Below, piece by piece: positions 35,212-47,800 of a DNA stretch of 64,000 nt. The stretch is from the NCBI GenBank assembly GCA_013397865.1, contig VZTI01002788.1, positions 202,539 to 266,538 on the forward strand, read 5' to 3'. The stretch comes from Struthidea cinerea. Lineage: Eukaryota; Chordata; Aves; Passeriformes; Corcoracidae. Numbering within the stretch: position 1 is the first letter of the stretch; each line of letters opens with the position of its first letter. The translations under genes and the position numbers were made by a program. Under the pieces are notes generated by a model, which had not been told where the DNA came from, ran no database searches, and saw nothing but the letters and a program-made list of their open reading frames with translations.

Positions 35212-36189
35212 GTAAGTGACTCCCAGGAGGATATCACACAAATTTACATCAATTAGTAGGTTCAGAAACCAGAAATATCTGGTAGCTTGTGAAGAGGAGT
35301 TTAAAAAGAAAAAAAAAAAAAGCAGGATAACCCCTCCTCAAGATTCATTAATGTCCTCTCTGAATTACCCAGCAGGACTATAAAGGAACCATGGCCATGG
35401 AAAAGGCAGTGCTGAGTGTCTCCGAGTGTCTCTGATGCCACACTGGTACATTTCCATAAATTTGGTTCAAGGTTCAAATATTTAGATATAGTGCGTAGGC
35501 ATATTCTTATTTCTTCATGGCAAACAATCCACCCAAGATTTAAAAACTCATAGACTCTGTTTCACAGTTTAACAGCATGACACATTTTAAGCGGAAAACT
35601 TTAGAGGCAGTCAGAGGTGGCGTAGACAGAGACAGAGATAGAGATAACCACACATGGAAAGCCCTCCAGGAGGAATTTCTGCCATTCCTCAGTAGGGAAG
35701 AACCAGAAATTTCATGCTGCACTGCTTGAAATGTCCCCAGCATCAATCTAAAGTGGGTTAGAGTGTAAAATATTAAGAAAGGGAGTGTAGTACCTCAAGG
35801 TAGTACAAAAATAAGAGTTTGCTATTTTAATGAGAATCTTCCATTATTGTATTTGGTCTTCACATAAATGACTCAAGTGTTATTAATCATATAATGCAAT
35901 ATGGGTTAGACAGGTCCCCTCTGAATACTGCAGAAAAGAAGGAGAAAGGCAAAGTCTGCCAGAGGAATATCAAACTACACCCATTATTCAGAAGTGCAGT
36001 GGTCATTGCTGGTTCTATAAAACAACCTTAAGTCAAGGGTCCCTGCGGTACATTTGCACTTCTAGACTATTTCCATACTTCTTCCCTCGAAGGGGGCAAC
36101 GTACCATGGTATTTGTGACAAAAAGAAACTCAGACCAGAGGGTGGTCTAGTAAGTGACATAGTCATGACCATTCAGAAGACATGTGGCA
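35212..36189. other. unique DNA, no gene seen
   Basis: A donor-like site opens the stretch. An A run lies near 35310-35323. No repeat family is recognised. Confidence 0.4.
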
Positions 36190-36413
36190 AAGCAGGAACT
36201 TGAGTGATATTCAGAAACATTTCTTCACTGAAAGGATTATCAGGCATACGGAACAGGCTGCCCATGGAAGTGGTGGAATCACCATCCCTGGAAGTGTTTA
36301 GAAAATGTGTGGATATGGCACTTGGAGACATGGTTTAAACTAGATGAGTGCTGGGTTAATGGTTGAACTCAATGATCGTAGAGGTCTTTTCCACCCTTAA
36401 CGCTTGTGTGATT
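36190..36413 (+). mobile_element. CR1 LINE 3' end, plus strand
   Basis: Phrases in CR1 order: 'aacatttcttcactgaaagg', 'ggaacaggctgcccatggaa', 'gtggtggaatcaccatccct', 'ggatatggcacttggagaca', and 'aactcaatgatcgtagaggt' with 'cttttccacccttaa'. The terminal octamers are decayed (cgcttgtgtgattg). Confidence 0.9.
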
Positions 36414-37751
36414 GCAGCACTGCTAATCTAACTGCCTCTGCTTCCTGAAACAGCAGATAGACAGGTATCAAGCAAGTAAACTAGAGACACAATGTATTGA
36501 GAGGAGTCTGTATGGCCTCAAGCTGAGGAAATCAATTACTTAAACTGTTGAAAGCAGATGCATAAGTATAGTTAAAATATTCACATTAATTATTTACTCC
36601 TTTCAGCTTTTTATTTTATCAGCAGAATGGAGGAAAAGGGATTAAAAAAAAAAAAAGAAAAAAGTTGTGTCTGTAATAGAAGTGATCAAAAAGACCTTTT
36701 TCCTAAGAAAAGCTATAACCGGACTTCATCAATTATAAACAAAGAAAGACAGGGGCAAGAAGATTGCGTGGCAAGTTGGTTTTCTGTGGTTTTGTTTTTT
36801 CCTTTTCCCTTCCTTCATTCTTCCTTTGCTCTCTTTGCTCTTTTGCTCCTTCCTCAACCAGAAGCAGTTCTGCCACAGCAAATACACACCTGATGTCCAG
36901 CACTGGTTTTGACAGCTACAGTGGGCAGGATTTTTGGGCTGTGAGGGGCAGGATGGAAGGGGGCCGTTCAGGCTTTGTGTGGCTGTAGGACATTGTGCTT
37001 CTTTGGCATTTTGCTTCTGAGCGTGGGGTCTTCCGTCCAGCCTGGAACCATCAAAGACACATTTGCAAACAGCCCATCCAGTATGGAGGTTTATTGACAT
37101 GTATTTGTACTATTCAGTCAAATGGGAGGGAGAAAAAAGTCTTTTAAGATCTGATAAGTTCTCTTCCTTCTGTCTGCACCATGACTGCTTTCAATTCCAC
37201 TGAAGAAGTAGTTTGCTCTTTGTCATTTCAAACACCCCTTTTCTTCTCTTTTCTTCTATTTTCCTCTTTCTTTCTTTCCTTTTCCTTTTAGGTTCTCAAT
37301 TTTTCTTTTTTATCTTCTACCTTTTTGTTCCTCTTCTCTGTGGACCCCTCTGCTGAGATCAGATTTCTTTTGTTTTTGTCAGTGTCATTTCCACTTTCTA
37401 AAACTCATTATTTCTTTTGATGACCAGCATTCATACTTCTATTAATTCAGATATAAAGAAAGGCAGTATGTAAAGAGAATAGCTAATAACTTCCCCTGTT
37501 AATGTTTCAGTCTGAAACAGGAGCTGACATCCTCAGGAGGACATGGTAACAAGTTTTGGAGAAACTTGAGAGGGACCTGCCATGGAAATTAACAGGAGAC
37601 ACCCTGGTCACAAAGAAAGAATAGCAAATTCTTCCCTGGGCTGGTGACAGCCCCTTAACTCATTTGCGTTTTCTTCTCAGAAGCATGACAGAGAAAGCCT
37701 AGGGATGGGAAAAGGAGATGCAAGGATTGATGCTCAAATATCATGAAAATG
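36414..37751. other. unique DNA with pyrimidine-rich patches
   Basis: Plus-strand T/C-rich patches lie at about 36780-36860 and 37230-37310. Frames at 36627-37100 are not recognisable. No gene is seen. Confidence 0.4.
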
Positions 37752-37838
37752 GACCAGATCCTCAACTGGCATAAATCAAGGCAGGCCCACAGGAATCAAT
37801 GCAGCAATGCCAATTTACACCAGATGAAGACCTGGCTC
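37752..37838. repeat. old palindromic amniote repeat relic
   Basis: The left arm 'gaccagatcctcaactggca' with 'taaatc' and the reverse complement of the right arm 'aatttacaccagatgaagac' with 'ctggctc' match at about 20 of 26 positions. They make an imperfect hairpin around a 35-base centre. I remember a palindromic repeat with the phrase CAGATCCTCAGCTGGTGTAAAT that is common in turtles and crocodilians and rare in birds, but cannot name it. It may be a non-autonomous DNA transposon. Confidence 0.6.
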
Positions 37839-38225
37839 AATAAATCTATCACCTTCTTGATAAAGGGGTGAGTGGGGAGGGGGAATGGACTATAAATTAG
37901 AGTCTGTTCAAACAGCGGTGAAATAGAAACACATGTCCTTCTTGTTGCAGAGGGATAGATGTGGAAAATGCTTCATTTGAAGCAAAAGCCTATCCCTAGG
38001 GACTCCTTGCACACCTTGCTCCTCTTCCTGTGAGGGAGATGATGTCCAAAGTATCAAAACCAGTGCTCATCCAAAGGTTCAAAGATGATGGAGACATTGA
38101 TTCCACATTACACAGAGGGGGCTACTAACAACCAGCTTTTTAAATGTAAAGGAAACAACCCTTCTGTAAGGGTTTTGTGCTGAAAACCCCAGCCAGAGTG
38201 TCCTGAACTGGCGTTCAGTGGGTGG
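37839..38225. other. unique DNA, left flank of LTR
   Basis: No gene or named repeat is seen. Confidence 0.4.
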
Positions 38226-38865
38226 TGTCTTATGCCGGTTTGGACAAATTTGGAGGAAAAATCCTCTGACGGAAAGCAGGTTACAACCACCCCTCCCCCC
38301 ACCAGGTTTGGGGAAAAAAAGATTTCCTCAGAGGAAAGTGAAAGAGATAAAAAATATTTATTTAACAAACACACAGGAAAAGGATAATAATGCTAAATAA
38401 TAAAACCTCTCGCTGTGGAGAGAAACCTGGGAAGATTTCAGAGTCCTTCTGTAGTTGTGGTCTCTCTCCTCCTACTCAGAGCTGGGTCGGTGTGGGCTCA
38501 CCTCCGGGGCCTCGATGGAAAATTCTCCTGATGTGCTCTGATGTTGAAACAGTCCAGAAGAGAAGAAGGGAAAAACCAAAGTCCCAGGAAAACAAAGTTC
38601 AACTCTCTGTCTCCCTCTGGAGAAAAGGAGCTGAAAGCTGGCTGGAAAGGAAGAAGGGTGCTTCCTCCACTCTTGCTGCCACAGGAGAAGCCGAGGAGTG
38701 AATCTCGGCAATGTGTCCTTGAACAACTGTTTCGAAAAGTTCTTTCAGTTTTTTTTTTCTCTCTCCCCTCTCAGGATCAGTTTAAAGGCACAGAAAAGAC
38801 ACAAAGTTAATTTCTGGGCGTAGAGCAGCGATAGGGGATATACATCGTAAAGTCACCCCATGACA
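38226..38865 (-). mobile_element. solo LTR of an endogenous retrovirus, minus strand
   Basis: The left edge is TGTCTTATGCC. The right edge, reverse-complemented, is TGTCATGGGGTGAC, so the ends are TGTC...GACA. On the minus strand the order is a short U3, a TTTAAA core (38781-38786), a long middle and AATAAA (38357-38362). It finishes in 'aaatttgtccaaaccggcat' and 'aagaca', a 3' end I remember from bird retroviral LTRs. No clear target duplication is visible (ggtgg and tgtct), so edges may be off by a few bases. No internal retroviral sequence adjoins. Open frames of 84-103 codons across it are not genes. Confidence 0.72.
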
Positions 38866-41800
38866 TGTCTCTTCTATCATTCATGCAGCTGTTAACCTAT
38901 AGCTTTCCAGCATTTGGGCATTTGTGGTGATTAAATTAAATACTGTATTTTCTTTTTCTTCACCTTTGATGTGTCTTTTGTGTTTAAAGTAATGGTCTTG
39001 GGCTTGCTTCTGGTTTTGAGCTAAGTGATGTGAAGAGTGTGATATCTCCAAGGTGTTGCTGAAAGACAAAGTAATGAGAATATGAGTGACTTTCCATTTT
39101 CCTTCCACTGGTGCTCTCCTAATATTTACTCTTCCACACTTTCTATCCTCAATACCAATACAGAAAAGAGGGAAGTGAGAAACAGGAAAAAAAAATCCTG
39201 AATGAAAAAAACTCAAAGAAAGCACTGAGATTTTTTTTCCATTTGACAAGTAAAAAACTCAATTAAAAATACCACAGAAAAAAACAAACAAAAGTTGAAG
39301 GTTGGATGAATAGGAGCTTTTGCTTTGTTCTTAATTTTTTTGGTTGACTTTCCCTTTTTGAGAGGAAAACCTAATGGCTTAAGAAACTACAAATAACTTT
39401 TGTATACTGTCATTGATACCATGTAATATTATTTGCTGGAAATAATTATTTTTATTTGATGGAAAGAAAATAACTTTATTATTTGCTGGAAAGCTTTTGG
39501 GTTTTTTTGATCAGTTTGATTTTTTTCTGTTCTCGTAGTTTCTAATGTATTTTGAATTTCAGTATAGCCAAATAAATATAATGCATATCAGCCAAAACTA
39601 AATACCAGCTGGTTGTGAGAAATTAACACAGGGACTGTTGCTTTCCCAGTGACAAAATTGAGCGATTTCTCATTTAACGTAATAAAGAAGGAAAAACAAG
39701 CTATCTGATCTAAGGACGGAAAAATGAAATGCAATATACATAAAATGGCAAAATTACATTCAGACTCGAAATGAAAATTTCTGTTTCTGTTCATCTCTGG
39801 AAAATTCATGGGGAGAATAAAACAGGCAATGCTTCCATTCGGTTTATTGAGAAAACTTGAAAAACTGGCAAGTTCCAAGACTGGACAGTTCCAAACCATC
39901 AAAGCAGAGAAATTCTGTCACAATCAGACCAGGGCAGCTAACAAGCACAGACAAACATATTTAGCAGGTAATGAGGATTTTTATCAATTTGATTAAGACA
40001 GCAACCAAATCACTAAGGAATTGACCTTAGTGGCCAAGAAGGTTCTCTCTAATTTTTACGTCTCTAATAAATAAAAACCCTGCATTTTTTAAAAGCAGTT
40101 TGTGTCAAATCTTTCAATGTCCATTGTTAACAGGCAAACTTAGAAAGACCTACCCAGGATGAGAATGTTACCATGTGAATTCTGATGCTTGGTTTTCCTT
40201 CCTCTCATCTCAGGGATGAGAGACCAACCTGTCCACCCAGAATAGGTCTCTGCAAAGTATTGAACTGCACTACAGCTGGAAACGCATATAACCATCCTCT
40301 ACAAAGATATGAAGATTATAATCTCTCTCACCCAAATGTGTCATAGGGATAGGCAACAGAGCACGTCTGAGACTTGCTTAGCTCCAAAGAATATAGGGAA
40401 TAAGATGTTAGTTTTTCCCTTGACTTGAACATATGCAGAAGCTTGACTTCTGAACACAGAAAGACCTGAGTCACACAAAAAACCTTTGATAGTTCTTTTC
40501 TGTTTCCAGGGCAAGGTTGTATACTTTCTCCCTCTCATCTGCCTTTGTTTCCCTTTTTTCTCAGCCATGTATCCAGGCCTTTTCTTGCTGACTGGCCCTT
40601 TTCTATTACTTCTATTTCTGCTTCTGCTCTTTCAACCTTTTATTCCCACCCCTTTTCTGAACAGCTGCAGACAAATTCACCCTTCCTCCTTCCCCACCAC
40701 TGCTGTATTCTGATTCAGACCACTATGAACTATTCCACCCACACGGTCCACATCTCTGATTTATTTTGTGTGTGACCTGTTGTAGCTCCCAATTTTTCAG
40801 CTGCTTCCAAGCAAAGGGCCATTTAATCATTCCCTCATTATCTCCAAGAGGAGGTGGCTGCTAGTCACAGCCACTCCCCCACCATAATGAAGCTATGTGG
40901 TTATTTTCTTCAAATTAAAAATGCAAGAGAACAACAGGCAGATGTAACTCCATGGAGGGGATGAAACTTCAAGAATTAAGAAAAGGACAAAGAAAGAAAG
41001 AGAAAGTGATTATTGAATAGAAGCAAACATGCAAAGATAAATGCAGATTTTAAGTTACAAAGATGTTCTAAAAGGTCCCCAAGGAGGGATGCAGGACTTT
41101 ATTTAGAAAAAAAAGACAGTCTTATCAGGGGTTACAATATATAAATATTGAAAAGCTCCCTAACAGGTTAGCCACACTGCTAGATGTCAGAGCATTCTTT
41201 GCAAGATCCAGCTTGCAGCAAATCGACTGTGAAAGGAAGGCAGAAAAAAAAAGAAGAAAGAAAAAGAAAGGAAGGAGAACTGCTTGACAGAAAGCCTTCA
41301 ACCCCCTTTTTTTTTTCTTCCTCATTCAGCCATACTGCATATAAATGCACTTAAACATCTCTGAAATTCCTTGCTCATACCACCCCTTACAACTGTCTTG
41401 GACTATGATTTTCTCAAAAACTTACTTCTCTTACTTCTGGATGAGAGAGAAAAAATTATATTCTCCCTGCCAATAACACCTCTGTGAAATGTCCTCAAAG
41501 GACAGCGTTTCTTGCACCTATGTTTTTTTCTCCACAAGCTGCCATCTGCTGTAATGCATCTCTATTTTAAGCTTCAGAGCCACGTGGCTTAAATCCACAT
41601 AAGTGTTGATTGTACATGATTGCCTTTATTGATTCTTCCTGGGACAAAACTTACCTGTATCCAACTGCACGTATAGTTTTAGTCTGGACTTTTCTTTCAC
41701 TCTTTAATACTTTCTTTTCCCATCCTTCCATTTTTATAGTCGTTCTTTTTGCTGTGGTAGTGCCTGGGAATTTCAGGCAGGTAGAAAAAGTCCTGTTAAG

Positions 41801-44282
41801 CTATATGTGCAACAAGTGCTTCTGCATGAATACAAATAATCTCTCTCTCTTTGTCTGAAAGGCACCTTACATTGTAATAACAGCCAGTAAATCCAATAAA
41901 AATAAGCAGTCTGAGTAATATAAAATTAGGGGGGAAATAGTAATTATTCTAGTGAGGAAAGGAATGTTTTAGAGGGTAGTTTGAAACAAGTATTGCTGTG
42001 CTTTTTTGATAGGAATAAGTAAGTGTCATAGCCTGTTTTACTCAGATCATTAGGCTGCAGTACCAAGTAGATATTGATGCTGTTTCTAGCCCTCTTTTAC
42101 CAGACTAATTCCAGGATAACAGGTCTTTTGAATATCTCTCACGGTACTTAACTGAGACATTTAGGTGGGTGGTTTGGAGCTTTTCTCCAGTTTCTTTTTC
42201 TGATCAGTGGAATTTGCCAACAATAAGGTTATTCTTTTAAATTTTCTTTTGTCCTTCCTTCTCTCTGACAAACTCAGAGATGATGTTGCTTTCAGAATTA
42301 GTGGTTTTTTTGGGTATTCCTATAAAGACCTGAATTTTAATAAATAATCTCATGTTCCACTTTCTTTGAAATATCTTAAAATTAAAAACTGACTTGTGCT
42401 TCCTCCACTGTTTATAATTTACATCCTTTTCCATGCAGGGATTGAACAGGTATCCCATAAACCAGAGCAATTCTGATTAAATCAGTGTGTTACTGATATG
42501 CTTAGTGTAAGGCACCTGGTTACACTGTTTGCCTAGTGAGCAGCTGAGTGAGTGAAATGTCTCATGAACATCCTGAGAACAAATCTCCAGATTTATCTCC
42601 AAAACCAGTTGCTAATGCTTAAATGATGTAATTTCTCTCTATTCAGGCGGGAGGGAATGTGACTCGTCTTGAGTAGGATTTGACTTTAGGAAATAAATAT
42701 GCACTTGAGAGGAAAGATGCAGAATTTTCCCTGCTTTCATTTGAAATTATTTTCGTCCCTTTTTTCTTTTTTTCCTTTTTTTTTTTTTTCCCTTTTCTTT
42801 TCTTTAAAAGATGGACTTGAGCTCAGATCATTTGCAAGACTTTTGGATACAGATCAGCAACTATACACAGGGAGTATGAATTTTGAATCTTCCATTTCAC
42901 ACTCGGCCTGAACAGGGTAATAGCTTGAGGTGCTGTCAGGACCTTCATCTGCAAGGAATGATGAGAGTAGCAAACTTTTTGTGATTACACAGCTGGGAAA
43001 CAGGCCATAGGATCTTCGGATGACTGAATCAGAGAGAACTAAAAAAAGCATTTGATTTTTGCTCTTTTTTACATGTGTGCACACTGGAGCTGATGAATTA
43101 AAGGAAGAAGGACTCTGTATGCCTTCTCTAGACAGGAGGAAGATGAGAAGATAAAAGTACAGGGCTGAAACTCAGCTCATTAGGTGTGTGGCACTGCTCT
43201 AAGCTGCTTAGAAGTGTTGTTTGAGCATGGGGTAATCAGTGACCCTAGCTGTGGTTGTGTGTGGATGGGAAGAGGGAAAGAAAAGAGAGCGCTGACAACA
43301 CAAGACTCCTGGGTTTATCAGACAGATTATGTCCTGGAGGAGTGACCAGGACCTGTGAGGAAACATGTTTCAGATTCCCACTCCATCTAAGAACCCCTTA
43401 AAATCTTGTGAGTCTGTATATTTTGTCTTTTATACCGAAGGATTTGATACAGACCTTTGCTCTCTATTTCATTATGAATTAGGCTTAAATACAATCAGAG
43501 ATAATTCAAAGTTTAATGCAGAAAACTACTGATGGACAGAGCTCAAAAGGAGAAAGCTTTTCTCTCCAGAAACATACTTTTCCCCCAGATATTTTCAGCC
43601 AACACTACTGAAATATATTTAGTATGTAATGTAGCATGCTATCATATATCAAAACTAGCTAAAGAGAAAAAAAAGAGGCTATTTTAAGGAATATTCAGTT
43701 CAACATGTCTGCTGAAGCAACTAGAAATAGAATTTTTATTTTATCTTTAAAGTGGGAGAGGCATTAACATTTAAGCAAGTCGGTTTCAAGTGGGGCCTCT
43801 GAATCACATGTCTTTGGCTCACCATAAAGGATGGGGTTGCAGAAAGCAGTCTCAGATACCAGGCCCAGCAGAGCACTCGTGAGCTAATTCATTATGGGTG
43901 TTCTTTCCTTTTCTTTTTTTTTTTTTTGGTTATAATTTAGAAGAATGCAATTAAAACTGAAGTTGATAATTAATTCTGAACTGGTGAGAACCAGTTCCAG
44001 AGATTATGACTGTAATGCTATGTAGCCATTGATATAAATATTCATGAGCTTTCATTGTTTTATGCTTTTTTATGAAGCACAGAGCTTATCTGAAAAAGTA
44101 AAATTAAAGTACTATTATTTAACATTACAATGTAAATAAGACTCAATAGAGGGAGACAAAAATATATGCAGTGTAAAATGTAACATACATATTCTATAAA
44201 TTTGTTTATGGGTATTTGTGCATGTAAATTTGTGTGCTCTATGCTGGGATATGTACTTCTCTATATTGTGAGCAGACTTTGG
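38866..44282. other. unique AT-rich DNA, no gene seen
   Basis: No recognised interspersed repeat in about 5.4 kb. A degenerate 25-bp tandem repeat of three units lies at 39427-39500. T/C-rich runs lie at about 42756-42806 and 43905-43927, and A/G-rich patches near 41240-41280. A 122-codon minus-strand frame (38881-39249) is not recognisable. Confidence 0.45.
39427..39500 (+). repeat. degenerate 25-bp tandem repeat, 3 copies
   Basis: The core ttatttgctggaaa occurs at about 39429 and 39479, with a changed middle copy (ttatttgatggaaa) near 39451. Spacing is roughly 25 bases. Confidence 0.6.
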
Positions 44283-44335
44283 GGGTCAGAACTAGATGAT
44301 TTTTAGGGTCTCTTCCAACTCAAACCATTCTATGT
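44283..44335 (+). mobile_element. CR1 LINE 3' tip, plus strand
   Basis: A short remnant: 'gggtcagaactagatgattt', 'ttagggtctcttccaactca', then 'aaccattctatg'. Only the last 50 or so bases of a CR1 remain. Confidence 0.85.
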
Positions 44336-47300
44336 TTATATATATGACTGTACAGTTGGATTGTTGCATGTTCTTTTAGAAGCACATACAGTCACAACTT
44401 ATTGTTGCACTCAGAAGCATATGTGCACATATTCTCAGAATCTCCATAAATACATAAATACAACAGAGAAAAGACTAAACAAGTTTGAATCTCAATCTGA
44501 GCACTACCTGGTGACTGAAATTCATAAAATTTGACTTATTCTACCACCAAAAATGAGTCAATATATAAAACTAGACATGTGCAGCTGATGACATAGTAAG
44601 AAAACGACCTGTCTTGTTCCATCCTCAGCTCAAGACATTCATAATAGCTGCCTCCAGAGCCAAATTCCTTTTAAACACAGAGCCTTCAAACATCCCACTG
44701 AAAGGAAAAAAAAAAAGCTGACAAAGAGTGCCTAAAGGAAACAATACAGCTGGAGGAAAGCTCAATACCTGGCTAGATTCAAACAAGCAAGGAAGTAACA
44801 GAAGCAAAAATCATCTGCAAAGAATTTCAACATTCTTTGAGTGTACTCTCTGAGGCTTTTTTTCTTTTTTTTTTTTTTTTTTAATTCAACTAGAGATACA
44901 GTGGCTTAAACACAAGTGTTCTGTGTACTGTTGGACACATGGGGAAGCTGGCTGTAGCTCAGACTCTCCAGTCAGCAAACGTGATATTCAAATTGGAACA
45001 AGATTTAAATCTCCTGCACTGGTATGTTCAGTTCATTTATTGTGAGGCACTGAAAAGTCAAATTCAGTATTATGTGATTAAGCTACATCTGTCTCAGCAC
45101 AAGCAGTAACCATATTTCTTTAAGTTCAGCAGGTGTTTTGCAAAGATTCTAAAGGATTTTGCACAAAATTAGTACCTATAATAAAGCACCAGTGATGAAG
45201 AAACAGCTCTTTATATCACTGATATATTATAGTTTTGTTCTAATAAATGTCATTGCCAAATATTTCAAAACCTAAAACAGGTTTGCTGACTGAACTGTTT
45301 TGCAAGCATATTTGCTATGCCTTATTGCAAAGATGTTCTTTTATAGACATACAGTTTAGAAATTTTATTTGACACTGCTGACTACTAAATTAGCAGCTTT
45401 TCAACTTTGCCAGACTCGTGCAACACAATTGAGATAAAAGGTAAAACACATAGCTTCTGCATTAATTTTTGTTGGCAGTGCCATAAGAATCCTCAAGATG
45501 TGTTAATTGAGCCTAGGATATGTGAAACAAATGATAAAGTCTCCCCCCTTCCACCTTTAGATCTTCTCTCTCCCTTCACTTTCCTTTTTCTGTTCAGTCT
45601 ACTAAGCCAACCTTACAACATCATTACAATACAGGAATATAGCTCTGGTACAGTGTGGTTTGCACAGAGACACAGATCTCCACAAGGAAATCAAGTATTT
45701 GGAATGCTCTGCTTCTTGTCAGAGTGTTTGAGAGTAAAGAAGTAACCTTTCCAGCTTTCTGGTTCTTGTTTCTTGCATTTACTGACGGGGAGTGACTTTT
45801 CAGGCTATGATTTTGTGCAAGTTTATCTACAATTTCCCAATGTATCAGGGTCAAGGAGAAAATTCTGTTGAATTTCCACTAGAATATACTCACAAAGAAT
45901 CCAAAGAAGTTTGAAAAAGTTTCAAGACACAGAATTCTGCAGTGGTTTGTCTTTATTTAAAGCCAGACTTGCAATAAGATAAAATATTTTTCATTGTGGA
46001 TTTTTATATAGAACCCAAAAATCTCTTAAAACATAATTTCCAATGAGATTTTTTTTGATCTTTATAATAAAAAGAAGGAACAAGTGAAAAAACACAATGA
46101 AAATTCTCCAGATTTTGAAAAAGTATAAAATGTTGGGAAGGACAAATAAAGGATATGTTTTGTCCGGGATTTTATTCAGTTGTTTTTTACCTCCCTGGAA
46201 TTCTGAAGAAAAGTTTTATGACAGTTTTTTTCAGTAATTTGTGACAGTTTTCCATCAATATTCAAAAGCCTGAAGAGTACTGGGACTGCAGGTTGATGAG
46301 CATAAAACTAGAAAAGTAAAACTTAAAGTCGGAGGTTCTGATTTCAACATGTGCTTGGCCAGCAAGCCAAGGACAGCACTTGGAGTTTTGAAAATCCATA
46401 CTGAAAATTAAAAACTTGGTTTCATTTGTTTTGGGTGTTTAAGTGGGTAGGGTGGATGCAGGGAGCTTCTTTGAAACTCATTTTTCTCCTAAAAAGTGCT
46501 GGAGTAGGCAGCTGAAGAAGGTGGCCTTGTTGGTTCTATAGCCTTTAATTTCATTTGACATACAAATACAGTTTAACAAGTTTTCCAACCTTTTATTAAA
46601 ATTATTAAGCAACAGCAAAATATTTGTCATATCTGGGAGAAAAATGCAACATGCCAACAAACAAACAAAAAAATAAAACAGAAACTGCAGCTCAAAACTC
46701 CGCATTTCTGTGTTCAATTTGTTTCTAATTTCTTCTGGAGTCTTGTGTAATTCATCAACATTTTGCTGTCTGAGCAAGCGGCATATCAAGACCCAGATTA
46801 CACTCCACTGATATAACAAAAAATATCTGTAATATTTACAATTATTTTAGGTTTTTCCCACTGTCACAGGAAAGACATAAATGCTTCCCAGTGTGAGACA
46901 GCCCACCCTTGAGAGGCATCTATTTCTTTTCATCAATTAGGGAGGGAGCCTACTGTAGCTGGACTTCTAACTTTGGGATCTGTTGGGTTCCCTTGGCTAG
47001 CTAGGATGAATCCAAGACCAAATGCAGGGCAATAGCAATATCTATGTCAGACTTCCTGGAAGAAAAGAATCCCAGTCTCTCCCTCTCTCCTGCCCTCGTC
47101 TGATAACCACAAAACTGGGAGCCGTCCTCCAGTCTGCACTTTCTCTGGAGCACTCAAGCTGTTCTTTGTGGAGAATGATGAAAACAACGAGAAAATGCAG
47201 AGCATGGCTCCCAAAATAACCTCTACAATTCATCCCCAGAGTGCAGCTCCCTCTGCAGAGAACCTTCCTGGGTTTGACTGACCAGCTCTGCGATGAAATC

Positions 47301-47494
47301 GTGACTGATGGACAAGGCTAAGAAGTCTTGTGTACATTCCACAGTGTTGCCGTGAATGGATGACTGGGATTTAATTTCAAATTAATTGATCTGCTGTGAC
47401 CCCGAACAACTGTAAAGAAGTTTCTCAAATACACACTTGGCTGCCAGGGTTTTGTTAAAGACCATAAAAATGAACATCAGAAAACCTTGTATTT
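44336..47494. other. unique AT-rich DNA, no gene seen
   Basis: A T-rich run lies at about 44858-44882. A 112-codon frame at 45407-45745 and a 113-codon minus frame at 46478-46819 show no recognisable features. Confidence 0.4.
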
Positions 47495-47800
47495 CTTGGT
47501 GGTTTTTTGGTTTTTGGTTTTGTCGGGTTTTTTTGTTTGGTTGTTTGTTTGTTTTTGTTTTGTTTTGTGTGGGGTTTTTTTGTTTGTGATTGTTTTTTTT
47601 TTTTTTTTTTTTTGGGGGTTTTTTTTTTTTTTTTTTTGTTTTGGTTTTTTTTTTTTTTTTTTTGTTTTGGTTTTTTTTTTTTTTTTTTTGTTTTGGTTTT
47701 TTTTTTTTTTTTTTTGTTTTGGTTTTTTTTTTTTTTTTTTTGTTTTTTTTTTTTTGGGTTGGTTTGTTGGTTTTTTGTTTGGTTTTGTTTTGTTTTTCCT
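47495..47800 (+). repeat. T/G-rich low-complexity block
   Basis: About 300 bases of T runs broken by single to quintuple G. The core is a regular minisatellite described separately. The frames of 71-128 codons called over it encode only F, G, V, C, W and L-type runs and are artefacts. Confidence 0.95.
47614..47741 (+). repeat. 26-bp minisatellite, G/T unit with T19
   Basis: The unit GTTTTGG followed by 19 T recurs with its first G at 47638, 47664, 47690 and 47716, exactly 26 bases apart. A first, variant unit starts with GGGGG at 47614. All five T tracts (47619-47637, 47645-47663, 47671-47689, 47697-47715, 47723-47741) are exactly 19 long. Confidence 0.95.

Noticed and set aside
43295..43325. 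MIR-like phrase (aagactcctgggtt)
   Set aside because: Too short, with no supporting core sequence on either side.
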